This document shows, one piece after another, positions 1 to 9,600 of a stretch of DNA of 64,000 nucleotides; position 1 is the first letter of the stretch, and each line of letters begins with the position of its first letter. The position numbers and the translations under genes are program-made. The notes under the pieces were generated by a model. That model was not told where the DNA came from. It worked only from the letters and a program-made list of their open reading frames with translations, and ran no database searches. Origin of the DNA: Paludibacteraceae bacterium. Lineage in GTDB: Bacteria > Bacteroidota > Bacteroidia > Bacteroidales > Paludibacteraceae. The stretch is from contig CAJOCN010000027.1 in the NCBI GenBank assembly GCA_905233255.1, positions 1 to 64,000 on the forward strand, read 5' to 3'.

Positions 1-18
1 AGAAAGAACTGAACCTGA

Positions 19-45
19 GTGGCAATGAATGGTAAAAATTGCCAC
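19..45. other. Short inverted repeat at window edge
   Basis: An 8-bp perfect stem (GTGGCAAT at 19-26 and ATTGCCAC at 38-45) encloses an 11-nt loop. It lies upstream of the toxin-antitoxin promoter. It could be the terminator of a gene outside the window, or an operator for the toxin-antitoxin pair. No T-run follows it on the plus strand, so a terminator role is not well supported. Confidence 0.35.
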
Positions 46-81
46 AAAATGAGTAAAATTTAGAAAAAATGGCATGCGCGC

Positions 82-113
82 TTGCGTATGTCATTTTTTT
101 ATTGTACCTTTGC
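82..113 (+). promoter_or_regulatory. Promoter of the toxin-antitoxin pair
   Basis: The -7 box TACCTTTGC is at 105-113 and the extended -33 element TTGCGTATGTC is at 82-92, with 23 nt from first T to first T. An imperfect 11-bp inverted repeat (64-74 with 89-99) surrounds the -33 box. Transcription would begin near 118-122 and reach the antitoxin start at 150. Confidence 0.8.
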
Positions 114-149
114 AGCGTCAAAGGAAAAGAACTAAATAAGAATACGATT

Positions 150-332
150 ATGGCAGTCATTACATTAAACTATAATCAGCACGATGCTGCTTCACGCCGT
201 TTGCTGAATAATCTGCTTGCAACCGGCCTGTTTATTGATCAGGAAACGTTAGACGAACACCGTCGCATGAGAGATGCAGCGGTTTATACTTCGCAGCGTA
301 ATATGGCATCGTTTATAGAAAAATACATTTAA
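150..332 (+). CDS. Putative antitoxin of a MazF/PemK-type toxin-antitoxin pair
   Basis: A 60-residue protein that ends 2 bp before the start of a MazF/PemK-like toxin gene, the usual position of a cognate antitoxin. A longer frame opens at 69, but the promoter at 82-113 lies inside that extension, so ATG 150 (MAVITLNYN) is the plausible start. I cannot assign it to a named antitoxin family. It begins with a short beta-like segment and continues with a charged helical stretch containing LLNNLLATG and an RRMRDAA run. That layout would suit a DNA- or toxin-binding antitoxin, but the function is inferred from gene order only. In such pairs the antitoxin usually represses the shared promoter. Confidence 0.65.
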   Translation: MAVITLNYNQHDAASRRLLNNLLATGLFIDQETLDEHRRMRDAAVYTSQRNMASFIEKYI

Positions 333-334
333 GG

Positions 335-673
335 ATGACATATAAGCAACGTGATATAGTAGAAGTAAATTTTCTTTTTGCAGATGGGCAAACGAAAGTC
401 CATCCGGCAATTATCGTTTCTAACGATACTCTTCAAGAAGATGAGGAGGGGTTGATTTACATGGTTCTTATCAGTTCAAAGCCAGATATCAATCCTCAGT
501 ATGGTTATGCTCTCCGTAAGGGAATGTGTACCTGTGAATTTGGCAAACAGAGTTATGTTAAATGCCAGATTATAACCGGTTATACACAGCGCGATGTGAT
601 TCGTAAGTTCGGGGTTGTTCGCCAACCATATTTTGATGAAATTGTAGATAAGATAATAGAGTCTATCTTTTAG
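335..673 (+). CDS. MazF/PemK-family toxin (putative mRNA endoribonuclease)
   Basis: A 112-residue protein with the PemK/MazF fold signature. The N-terminal segment YKQRDIVEVNF matches the family pattern (basic strand, then D-I-V). It is followed by HPAIIVSND, the conserved strand with P-A-I-I-V-S-N, then a central LISSKPD stretch and a C-terminal helix (FDEIVDKIIESIF). Family members cleave single-stranded mRNA and act as growth-arrest toxins held by a co-expressed antitoxin. The gene starts 2 bp after the antitoxin stop (TAAGGATG), so the two are translationally adjacent. Length is typical for the family. The pair is presumably self-contained. A hairpin terminator follows at 707-738. Confidence 0.85.
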   Translation: MTYKQRDIVEVNFLFADGQTKVHPAIIVSNDTLQEDEEGLIYMVLISSKPDINPQYGYALRKGMCTCEFGKQSYVKCQIITGYTQRDVIRKFGVVRQPYFDEIVDKIIESIF

Positions 674-706
674 TTAAGACTCATCTCCTCTACTATTGGT
701 AATCCT

Positions 707-738
707 AAGCGGTAAATCTCATATGAGGTTTACCGCTT
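707..738. terminator. Hairpin terminator after the toxin gene
   Basis: A 10-bp perfect stem (AAGCGGTAAA at 707-716 with TTTACCGCTT at 729-738) is extended inward by the palindrome CTCATATGAG. A loose T-rich stretch follows from about 748. It probably ends the toxin-antitoxin transcript. The classical T-run immediately after the stem is missing. Confidence 0.6.
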
Positions 739-867
739 TGTTGAAAACTTTTTATTTTGGGAAACTTTTGAACATTTAGAAAATTATAAATTGCTGTGAA
801 TAAGAGAATTGAGATTCTGTTTTGGACAACTTTTAAGAAATGTAGATAAATTTTCTTGCCAAAAAAT

Positions 868-899
868 TTGCACAATTCAAAAATTTATAGTACCTTTGC
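868..899 (+). promoter_or_regulatory. nrdD-nrdG promoter
   Basis: The -7 box TACCTTTGC is at 891-899 and TTG is at 868-870, 23 nt upstream, the same spacing as the other promoters in the window. The sequence after TTG (CACAATTC) differs from the extended element seen elsewhere. The transcript would have a leader of about 70 nt before the nrdD start. Confidence 0.75.
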
Positions 900-902
900 A
901 CT

Positions 903-944
903 CGGTTTCGGTTCTGCACTAAATCAGTCTGTCAGGCGAAGCCG
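903..944 (+). promoter_or_regulatory. Possible structured leader of nrdD
   Basis: CGGTTTCG (903-910) can pair with CGAAGCCG (937-944), 8 bp with one G-U pair, around a 26-nt loop. It lies wholly inside the predicted nrdD 5' leader. No known riboswitch class is recognised; a regulatory role is speculation from position. Confidence 0.3.
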
Positions 945-977
945 GTCAGGAAAATTTGAAAAATTTTACTATATATT

Positions 978-3077
978 ATGGAAACATACATTATCAAACG
1001 TGACGGTAAAAAGGAGCTTTTTACCATTGACAAAATCAAGAATGCGATCTCGAAGGCATTCTTAGCTGTGGGTGCGTTTGCGACGGAAGAGACATTAGGG
1101 GCAATCCTTTCGCACCTGCGAGTACGTAACGAACAAACAGTCGAGGAGATTCAGAACCAGGTAGAGGTAGCGTTGATGGCTGAGGGGTATTACCAGGTAG
1201 CGAAAGCGTTCATTCTGTATCGCCAGGGCCACACGGAGGATCGTGAGACCCAGCAGCGTCTGGATTTCATGATGAACTACGTTCAGGCAAGTAATGCGGC
1301 AGAGGGTTCGAAGTTCGACGCCAACGCGAACGTGGAGCACAAGAACATCGCTACGCTGATCGGCGAGCTGCCGAAGCAGGGGTTCATCCGTCTGAACCGT
1401 CGTCTGCTGACCGAGCGCATCAAAGAGATGTACGGCAAGGAGCTGAGCGACAAGTATATGTCGCTGCTCAACCAGCACTTCATCTACAAGAACGACGAGA
1501 CGAACCTCGCTAACTACTGTGCGTCCATCACGATGTACCCGTGGCTGATCGGCGGTACGAAGAGTATCGGCGGCAACGCCACTCCTCCGAAGAACCTGAA
1601 GTCCTTCTGCGGCGGATTCATCAACATGGTGTTCATGGTGAGCTCGATGCTCTCAGGCGCGTGCGCTACGCCCGAGTTCCTTATGTATATGAACTATTTC
1701 ATTGAGAAGGAGTACGGCGAGGACTACTACAAACGCGCAGACGAGGTAGTGGATCTGAGTTTGAAACGCCGTACAATCGACCGCGTGATTTGCGACTGCT
1801 TCCAGCAAGTGGTTTACAGTCTGAACCAGCCGAGCGGCGCCCGTAACTTCCAGTCGGTATTCTGGAACATCAGTTACTACGACCGCTACTATTTCCAGAG
1901 CTTGTTCGAGAACTTCCGTTTCCCGGACGGCGAGGCACCTCACTGGGACAGCCTGAACTGGTTGCAGAAACGTTTCATGAACTGGTTCAACGAAGAGCGT
2001 ACCCGCACGGTACTGACCTTCCCGGTAGAGACGATGGCGCTGCTGGCAGAGAACGGCGACATCAAGGACAAGGAGTACGGCGATTTCACGGCCGAGATGT
2101 ACGCGAAGGGGCACTCGTTCTTCACATACGTGAGCGACAATGCGGACAGTCTGTCGAGCTGCTGCCGTCTGCGTAACGCGATCACCGACAACAGCTTCAG
2201 CTACACCTTAGGCGCAGGTGGTATCTCGACGGGCTCGAAATCCGTGCTGACGATCAACCTGAACCGCGCAATCCAGTACGCCGTACGCAACAATATCCCT
2301 TATCAGGCATATGTAGAGGATGTCGTTGATCTGATGCACAAAGTGCAGCTGGCTTACAACGAGAACCTCAAGAGCCTGCAGGAGAAAGGCATGCTGCCGC
2401 TGTTCGACGCCGGTTACATCAACATCGGCCGTCAGTACTTGACGATCGGTGTGAACGGTCTGGTAGAGGCAGCTGAGTTCCTCGGTCTGGAGATCAAAGA
2501 CACTCCGGAGTACGCCCATTTCGTACAGGAGCTGCTCGGCATCATCGAGAAGAAGAACAAAGAGTACCGCACGAAGGACGTTATGTTCAACTGCGAGATG
2601 ATCCCCGCAGAGAACGTGGGTGTCAAGCACGCCAAGTGGGACCGCGAGGACGGCTATGTTGTGCCGCGCGACTGCTACAACAGCTATTTCTACGTAGTAG
2701 AGGACAAGAGCCTGAACGTACTGGATCGGTTCCGTCTGCACGGCCGCAAGTACATCGAGCACCTGACGGGTGGTAGCGCACTGCACTGCAACCTGGAGGA
2801 GCACCTGAGCCAGGAGCAGTACCGCCAGTTGCTGCGCGTAGCGGCTGTAGAGGGATGTAACTACTTCACGTTCAATATCCCGAACACAATCTGTAACGAC
2901 TGCGGTCATATCGACAAACGCTACTTGAAGGAGTGCCCGCATTGCCACTCGAAGAACGTGGATTACCTGACTCGTGTGATCGGTTACATGAAGCGGGTGT
3001 CTAACTTCTCAGAGGCACGCCAGAAAGAGGCGGCTCAGCGTTACTACGCAGAGAAGAACAAAGCTCCGCAGTGCTAA
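978..3077 (+). CDS. nrdD: Anaerobic (class III) ribonucleoside-triphosphate reductase
   Basis: A 699-residue catalytic subunit that reduces ribonucleotides to deoxyribonucleotides without oxygen, using a glycyl radical. The N-terminus (about residues 1-90, IIKRDGKKELF) is an ATP-cone allosteric domain. The long middle is the ten-stranded barrel core. Near the C-terminus a zinc site is visible as four cysteines (C639, C642, C653, C656). It is followed by the glycyl-radical motif RVIGYMKRVSNF, in which Gly669 is the predicted radical site. Length matches the family. ATG 978 follows the promoter by about 80 nt and begins directly at the ATP cone. The activase nrdG overlaps its stop. The presence of this enzyme points to anaerobic growth. 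Confidence 0.97.
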   Translation: METYIIKRDGKKELFTIDKIKNAISKAFLAVGAFATEETLGAILSHLRVRNEQTVEEIQNQVEVALMAEGYYQVAKAFILYRQGHTEDRETQQRLDFMMNYVQASNAAEGSKFDANANVEHKNIATLIGELPKQGFIRLNRRLLTERIKEMYGKELSDKYMSLLNQHFIYKNDETNLANYCASITMYPWLIGGTKSIGGNATPPKNLKSFCGGFINMVFMVSSMLSGACATPEFLMYMNYFIEKEYGEDYYKRADEVVDLSLKRRTIDRVICDCFQQVVYSLNQPSGARNFQSVFWNISYYDRYYFQSLFENFRFPDGEAPHWDSLNWLQKRFMNWFNEERTRTVLTFPVETMALLAENGDIKDKEYGDFTAEMYAKGHSFFTYVSDNADSLSSCCRLRNAITDNSFSYTLGAGGISTGSKSVLTINLNRAIQYAVRNNIPYQAYVEDVVDLMHKVQLAYNENLKSLQEKGMLPLFDAGYINIGRQYLTIGVNGLVEAAEFLGLEIKDTPEYAHFVQELLGIIEKKNKEYRTKDVMFNCEMIPAENVGVKHAKWDREDGYVVPRDCYNSYFYVVEDKSLNVLDRFRLHGRKYIEHLTGGSALHCNLEEHLSQEQYRQLLRVAAVEGCNYFTFNIPNTICNDCGHIDKRYLKECPHCHSKNVDYLTRVIGYMKRVSNFSEARQKEAAQRYYAEKNKAPQC

Positions 3078-3532
3078 TGAAAGTAGCATCATTCGACGTT
3101 GTATTTCAAGAGATTCCCGGGGAGGTGACGCTTGCGCTCAACCTCTCCGGGTGTCCTTGTCATTGCCCGGGTTGCCACAGTCCGCATCTGTGGGAAGATA
3201 CCGGCGAGGAGCTGAACGAAGAGCTGCTCGACGACCTGACGGGCCGATACAAAGGCTTGATCACATGCGTGGCGTTCATGGGCGGCGACCAAAATCCTGC
3301 GTACGTGGCGCAGATGGCGGAGCACGTTCGTAATTCACAATTAAAGACGGCTTGGTACAGCGGGCGCGTGAAGATGCCGGGGATGGACAGTCCGTTTGAC
3401 TACGTGAAGATCGGTCCGTATATCGAGGCACTCGGCGGACTGAAGAGCGAGAAAACCAACCAGCGGCTCTACAAACGAGTGGGGGAGGAATGGGAGGATG
3501 TGACTTCCTCCTTCTGGAGGAAGAATTTGTAA
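3077..3532 (+). CDS. nrdG: Anaerobic ribonucleotide reductase activating protein (radical SAM)
   Basis: A 151-residue radical-SAM activase that installs the glycyl radical on NrdD using S-adenosylmethionine and a 4Fe-4S cluster. The cluster motif CxxxCxxC is seen as C26, C30 and C33 (GCPCHCPGCH), with an extra Cys28 inside the motif. A GGD segment (MGGDQNP, about residues 76-82) matches the SAM-binding region of the family. ATG 3077 overlaps the nrdD stop by one base (TAATG). An upstream in-frame GTG at 3071 would add two residues and is less likely. The last codons and the stop lie inside a 7-bp tandem repeat (3524-3550), so the C-terminal tail KNL may be derived from repeat sequence. Confidence 0.95.
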   Translation: MKVASFDVVFQEIPGEVTLALNLSGCPCHCPGCHSPHLWEDTGEELNEELLDDLTGRYKGLITCVAFMGGDQNPAYVAQMAEHVRNSQLKTAWYSGRVKMPGMDSPFDYVKIGPYIEALGGLKSEKTNQRLYKRVGEEWEDVTSSFWRKNL

Positions 3533-3550
3533 TTTGTAATTTATAATTAG
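3524..3550. repeat. 7-bp tandem repeat (AATTTGT family) over the nrdG stop
   Basis: Three units (AATTTGT, AATTTGT, AATTTAT) plus a partial fourth. The nrdG stop codon (3530-3532) lies within the array. Confidence 0.85.
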
Positions 3551-3551
3551 A

Positions 3552-3593
3552 AATACAATAAGCCCCGCGAGCGATCGCGGGGCTTATTGTATT
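3552..3593. terminator. Strong bidirectional terminator between nrdG and the giant adhesin gene
   Basis: A perfect 19-bp stem (3552-3570 with 3575-3593) with a GC-rich centre (AGCCCCGCGA) and a GCGA tetraloop. AT-rich arms supply A-runs and T-runs on both strands. It separates two converging genes and can serve both. Confidence 0.93.
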
Positions 3594-3622
3594 AGGAGAG
3601 GAGTACTTAGTCAATCCGTACT

Positions 3623-6600
3623 TTAGTAGATGAGTACTTTGTGGCTCTCGGCTTTGTCGCTACGTATGGTGCGGATGAAGTACACACCGCTGGTAGCAGG
3701 CAGAGTGATTGTCGTCTGTCCTTCGCTCATGATGCCGGAGCCGATGAGCATACCCGTGGATGAGTAGATCTCATAAGTGCCTTCCTGCGGCGCCTCGATG
3801 GTAACCATCGGTGCGTGGCGTGGAGCCTGGGTCGGATAGACGATGATTGGGTTGTCGTTTTTCTGCCAATCGTACGGCACGATGGTCAACGGGTAAGTCG
3901 GGTACTCCGCCGTTTCACCCTTTCGTGTAGCCCACATAACCACCTTATCACCCGGCTTCAAGTTAGTGTTGTGCAGGTAAGTGGTAGCCTGACTGACATA
4001 AGGATAATTTTGCTCGTCGGTCCATGTGACTTTCGAGAACTCATAACCGCAGTTGCAGTTGGCATTCAGCGGCGCCACGATATCCGCCCAGTTCTGCTGA
4101 ATAATCCAGCTCGGGTACTTGATGCGGAAGATCTCGGTCTGCGACTCGCTTCTACCGCATGCCCCATTATCGAGCTGTATCTGTACCGAGTAGTCTCCGG
4201 GCTTAACATATCTATGATGCCCCTCATAGCAGGTATCCGTGTATTGCGGAATAGGTACAGAAACCATGTACTCGTCCCCTTGTTTCAAGGTCGTCGCGTT
4301 GTATAGGTTGCTGAACGCGGAGCTCGGACCGTTCTTGAAGAGCACGTTGACCTTGGTCGAGTAGTACAGTCCGTTGTTGGTAGAGAAGTAGATATCCAGC
4401 ATGTTCGCATCTTCCTCTACTTCAGCCACTCTGATCGTATTGATGTTAATCGGCTGACCCTTAATCAAGTGTAGCACATAGACATCGGTGATGGTGTCCG
4501 TCCGCGGCTTGAAGACGGTGTCGTAGTAGTAGCCCTCTACGCTATACCACTTGTCGTTACGCCACTTGATGGAATCATCGCCACAGACGATGCGCTCTTC
4601 CGTAACCGGTTGTACTACGGTCAGGTGGAGAGTAGAGGTGTTGATACACTCGCCCGTCTGCCATGACTTGACATAATCGCCGGTGAGGTAGCACTCTCTT
4701 TCTGTCGCTTTGCCACCTACGACTTCTTCCCAGATATACGGCAGGTACTTCTCGTACACGCGCACGCTCGTTTCCTTATGAATAGTAGGCGTGACTGTCA
4801 GTCTCATGGTGATGATAGAGTCGCAGCCGTCCACGCTCTTGAACTTATACTGGTAGTCTCCCGCCACCTTCAAGACACGATCGTAGAACATGACGGTGTC
4901 GCCCTCGCAGATCGTCCGTTTGATCGGCGGCATCTCGTATTTCGGCGCATCGTAGATCTCTACGCGGTAGAGACTATCCATACGTTTCGTGACAGTCGAT
5001 CGACGGACGAAGGTGTAATAACCGGCGTGGGTGATCGTGTCGTTATCAATGATGAGTGTCTCGTTGGAGCAGAGCGGTATCTGGTTCCAGTCGGAGTAAT
5101 GGGTAGTGACTACGAAATCAAGATAGAGCGTACTGTCACAACCGTATTGGTTGAGGTACTCGTTCGTAAACTGGGTAGTCTTGACATCCTTATCCCATGT
5201 CTGGGTAGCGGAGTTCCACTCCGGAACCTCCGGATAGTAGAGCCGTCCTCCGTAAGAGTAGGGCACCTCTTCATCCGTGATAACAATCCGTTTCTGCGCT
5301 ACCGAAGTGGGATGAACGGTCAGGTCGATGTGCATGATCGTATCTCCATCCGGCGACATCTTGGTATATTTGCCGGCCTTGGTCAGTTTCAGGCCGTAGA
5401 GGTCGTAGTACTCGCCGTTGCAGATAGCGACATCACGCTTAATCTCCATCATACGTTTGGTGTTCACAGCAATCTGATAGATACTGTCGCAACCGTAGAT
5501 GGTTTTGAGATTGTCGGTGTAAATCTTATTGGTTTCAGTAATATTTATACCATGAATGATGGTCGTTTCACCTTCCTTGATCAAGTGCTGCTCGTAGATG
5601 TAATAGGATGGATGAACAATCAGTTTCAACTCATAGATACTATCAAAACCATAGCGTGTCAAGTATGGATCCCTATAGGTGTAGGTAGTGTCTTTACCAT
5701 AACGCGTAGTGGTGTTCGATACTTGATAAGCGGTATCCATGTGAATGATTTGTCCGTGCCAGTGAAGCGTATCCGGCGCACAAACATCCCTGAACTCGGT
5801 ATATAAGTACGAAGGATGAACCTCCAAGTGCAGGAAGATAGAACTGTCACAATCATTCGTCGTCTTGCCGGTGTACTCATAATCACCCGGGATAGTCAGT
5901 TGTCGTCCGTTGAACACATAGAAATCCTTATCGGAGATATGTACAGTATCCCAACGCTCGTACTTAGGATGTACCTGCAGGGTATATTTGATGATTGAGT
6001 CGCAGCCGTGCTGTGACGGAATCGTATCGTAGAAGATCGTACTCGTGCGGAAGGTATCTCTGCGGAAGATAAACATGTTTCCTTCGCAGAGGGATATATT
6101 CTTCTCGCCGTAGAAGGCGTCTCTTACGAAGAGGTGTAGCGTAGTCACTACTCGTGAGGAATCCGTCCACGCGGTCGGCAGCGAATAATCGCCTGACGCA
6201 TTGTACTTGTATCCATGCCAGGTGAACGGCAGTTCGTTCTTGCATACATACGCCGTGGTATCTACGTGGAACTCCTTCAACACCCTCAGGATGAGCTGAT
6301 ATGTGTCGGTACACTTGCCGTTCGGGACGTTGTGGGTGTAGATGCCGGAAGTAGTGCATGTGTCTCCATAGAACATCACTGTATCGCCCTCGAAGATAGT
6401 CCTGTTGTCCACCTGGTGTACGAGCGGTTGTACCTGCAGCGAGAGCATAACCACCGAGTCACAGCCGTTTGCGGCAGTCAAGGTGTCGTAATAGGTACCT
6501 TGTACCGTCAGGATTGAGTCTCCGAACTTGTAGAAATCTCCCTCGCAGATGGTAGCCACAATAGGTTGCGGCGCGTGGGCAATAGGCAATACTTTTACTT

Positions 6601-9600
6601 TCAGACCGATGACACTTTGTACTCCCTCGCTGTTAACAACCGTGTCGCGATAGATACCGGATTCGTAGATGGTCTTTTGCTTAGTTGAGTCACTCGGCAT
6701 AGTCCAGCGGTACGGTAACTCGTTGGCGCAGACAGTCACGCTGTCGTCAAAGAGACGGATGACTGTCAGCCTCAACTCAATAATACTATCGCATCCGTAT
6801 GAAGAGCTTAACCGTACAGGATAGATACCCGCGGTCGAGTAGGGGATGCCTTGGAACATAACGGTGTCGCCCTCATAGATGGAGCGGTCAATGGAGTTGT
6901 AGTACTTCTTGAGCACATTGAGGTGTAAGATCACGATACTGTCGCAACCGTTATGGTTCTTGATCGTGTCGCGGTATTCACCGGCAGTGCCTAAGAAACG
7001 GTTGTTGAAGTTATACAGGTCTCCTTCGCAGATCTCGCGATAGATAGTGGTGTCGCTCGGTTCGGTAACCACCAGTTGCAGACCGTAGAACATCCGCTCG
7101 CCGTTGACGTAAGTAGTGTCATTGCGGTAGGTTCCGGCGGTGTAGAGCGGTGTGGTCTGTCCGTTCCACTTGTTCACCCACAGGTAGGGCAGGTCGGTCT
7201 TGCAGACGGTGACAACCGTATCTACCATCGGATGAACCACCAGTTGGAGCACCGTAGTACTGTCGCATCCTTTCGGCGTACGTCCGTAATGGGTGTACGT
7301 GCCGGTGGTCGTACAGATCGTATCGAAGAACGGCACTTGCTGGCCCTCCAGGATATGCTCTACATAGTAGTGGTAGTACGGCTTGTTGACGGTAAGGATA
7401 AGCGTCTCGATACTATCGCAACCGTTCGCTGCACGCAAGGTGTCGCGGTAGATACCGGCGGTCGTCTTGGCATCGCCGGCAAACTGATAAGACGAACCCT
7501 CGCAGATGGCGACGCGGATGGTATCGAAGACAGGTTCGTTGATTACCAGCTGTAAGCCGTAGAACATACGTTCGCCGTTGATGTAAGTGGTGTCATTTCG
7601 GTAGATACCAGCTTCGTATAGCGGAGTAGTCTGTCCGTTCCACTTGTTCACCCACTGGTAAGGCAGGTCTGTCTTGCAGACGGTGACGATCGTATCGACC
7701 ATCGGATGAACCACCAGTTGGAGAATAGAGGTGCTATCGCATCCTTCCGGTGTACGTCCGTAATGGGTGTACGTGCCGGTGGTAGTGCAGATCGTGTCGA
7801 AGAACGGCACTTGCTGTCCCTCCAGGATATGTTCTACGCGGTAGTTGTAATACGGTTTGTTGACGGTCAGGACAAGCGTCTGGATACTATCGCATCCGTT
7901 CGCAGCCTCCAGCGTGTCACGGTAGATACCGGCGGTCATCAGGTGCTCTCCGTTGAACAAGTAACTGCTGCCCTCGCAGATGGCGACGCGGGTGGTGTCA
8001 AAGACTTGGTTGTTGACATTGACCTGAATACCGTAGAACCGTTTCTCTCCGTTGATGGTCGTGTCGTTGCGATAGAGGCCGTTGGAGAAGAACTTCTCCT
8101 CATTGCCATTCCACCTATTGTACCATACTACCGGTAGATCCACATTGCAGACGGTGATGATGGTATCAACTATCGGATGAACGGTGAGTTGGAGTACGGT
8201 TGTACTGTCGCAGCCCTCCGGCGTACGGCTGTAATGTGTGTAGTTGCCGGAAGTGGTATATGTATCTCCGTAGAATTCGTACGAATGGCCTTCCAGAATA
8301 GTCTCCCGGATGACGTTGTAGAACGGTTTGTTTACGGTCAGTATGAGGGTTACAATACTATCGCAACCGTTCGCTGCGCTCAGTGTATCCCTATAAACGC
8401 CTTGCTTCGTAATGGTGTTACCCTTGAACTCGTAGCTTGATCCCTCGCACATCGTGTGGCGGATAGTATCGAAGACTTGGTTGTTGACAATCAGTTTCAA
8501 ACCGTAGTACATCCGCTCTCCGTTGATGAAGGTGGTGTCATTACGGTATAAACCGGCGGTGTAGAGCGGTGTGACTTGTCCGTTCCACTTATTGATCCAA
8601 ATGTACGGTAACTCGGATTTGCACACCGTGACGATGGTATCCACCATCGGATGAACCACCACCTTCAGAACCGTCGTGCTGTCACACCCGTGCGGTGTTA
8701 GCCCCTTGATGGTATAGACGGTGTCCGTCGTGAATGTTTTGCCATAAGCCGTGACGGATTGTCCCTCTACGATGTGCTCCTCGCGGAAACTGTAGTAAGG
8801 CTTGTTGACGGTGAGGTTCAGTTTGACGATGGAGTCGCATCCGTTCGCCGCCGTCAAGGTATCCGTAAAGACACCACTCTCGGTCAGTTTCCGTCCGTTG
8901 AATACATAGAAGTTATTCTCGCCCGCGCAGATACTATCGTGGATCTCCGTCCGTTTAACCGGCAATACATAGATGTAACGCATGTATGTACTATCGTATC
9001 CGTCATGAGTCTGCAAATGCTTGATGTACTGACCTGTTTCATAGATCGCTTTCTGGAACAAAGTACTGTCGCCATTTGCGTCCACGTTATACCAGTTATA
9101 GGGTGTCTCGCTTGAGCAGATGGAGATGGTGTCTTTGAACAGGTAGGTAGGATGGACGACAAGAGTCAGGCTGTCGATACTATCGCATCCGTATTGTGAC
9201 GGGAAGCGGAAACCGTACCGGCCGGCGGCATATAACTTGTCGCTGTTATATATATGCCCGGCGGCATCCACATGTTTCCATACATACGGCGTATCTACAT
9301 CGGCGATGTGTACCGTAGTGTCGCTATAATGACGCGGGAACACATTGAGCGTCAGCGTAATGATACTATCGCAGCCGTGTACGGTAGTCAACGTATCGTT
9401 GTACAATCCCGGCATGTGGATGAAACGCGGCAAGTTGGATTTGGTCAAGCCGAAGCGCATCGAATCGCCTTCGCAGATCATCGCCTGAATGGTATCATGT
9501 TGAACCGGCATCACGCGAACGAAACGTACATGTGTACTATCCGCCATGTTATCGTGCGTCCGGAAGTACTGGATATATTCGCCGGTGGTGTAGATATCTT

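Larger units (their letters stand above)
674..977. other. Intergenic region between toxin-antitoxin pair and nrdD
   Basis: This 304-bp stretch holds no credible gene. It contains the terminator hairpin (707-738), an AT-rich middle, the nrdD promoter (868-899) and a leader with a possible 8-bp hairpin (903-910 with 937-944). A small frame starting at 856 runs through the promoter and into nrdD in another frame and is not a gene. Confidence 0.7.

Noticed and set aside
903..944. nrdD leader as a cobalamin riboswitch
   Set aside because: Too short, no B12-box-like sequence, and class III reductase does not use cobalamin.
856..1065. 69-codon frame upstream of and overlapping nrdD
   Set aside because: It contains the nrdD promoter and leader and then reads nrdD in the wrong frame.
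3071..3076. GTG as alternative nrdG start
   Set aside because: It adds only two residues; ATG 3077 overlaps the nrdD stop as TAATG, the usual coupling.
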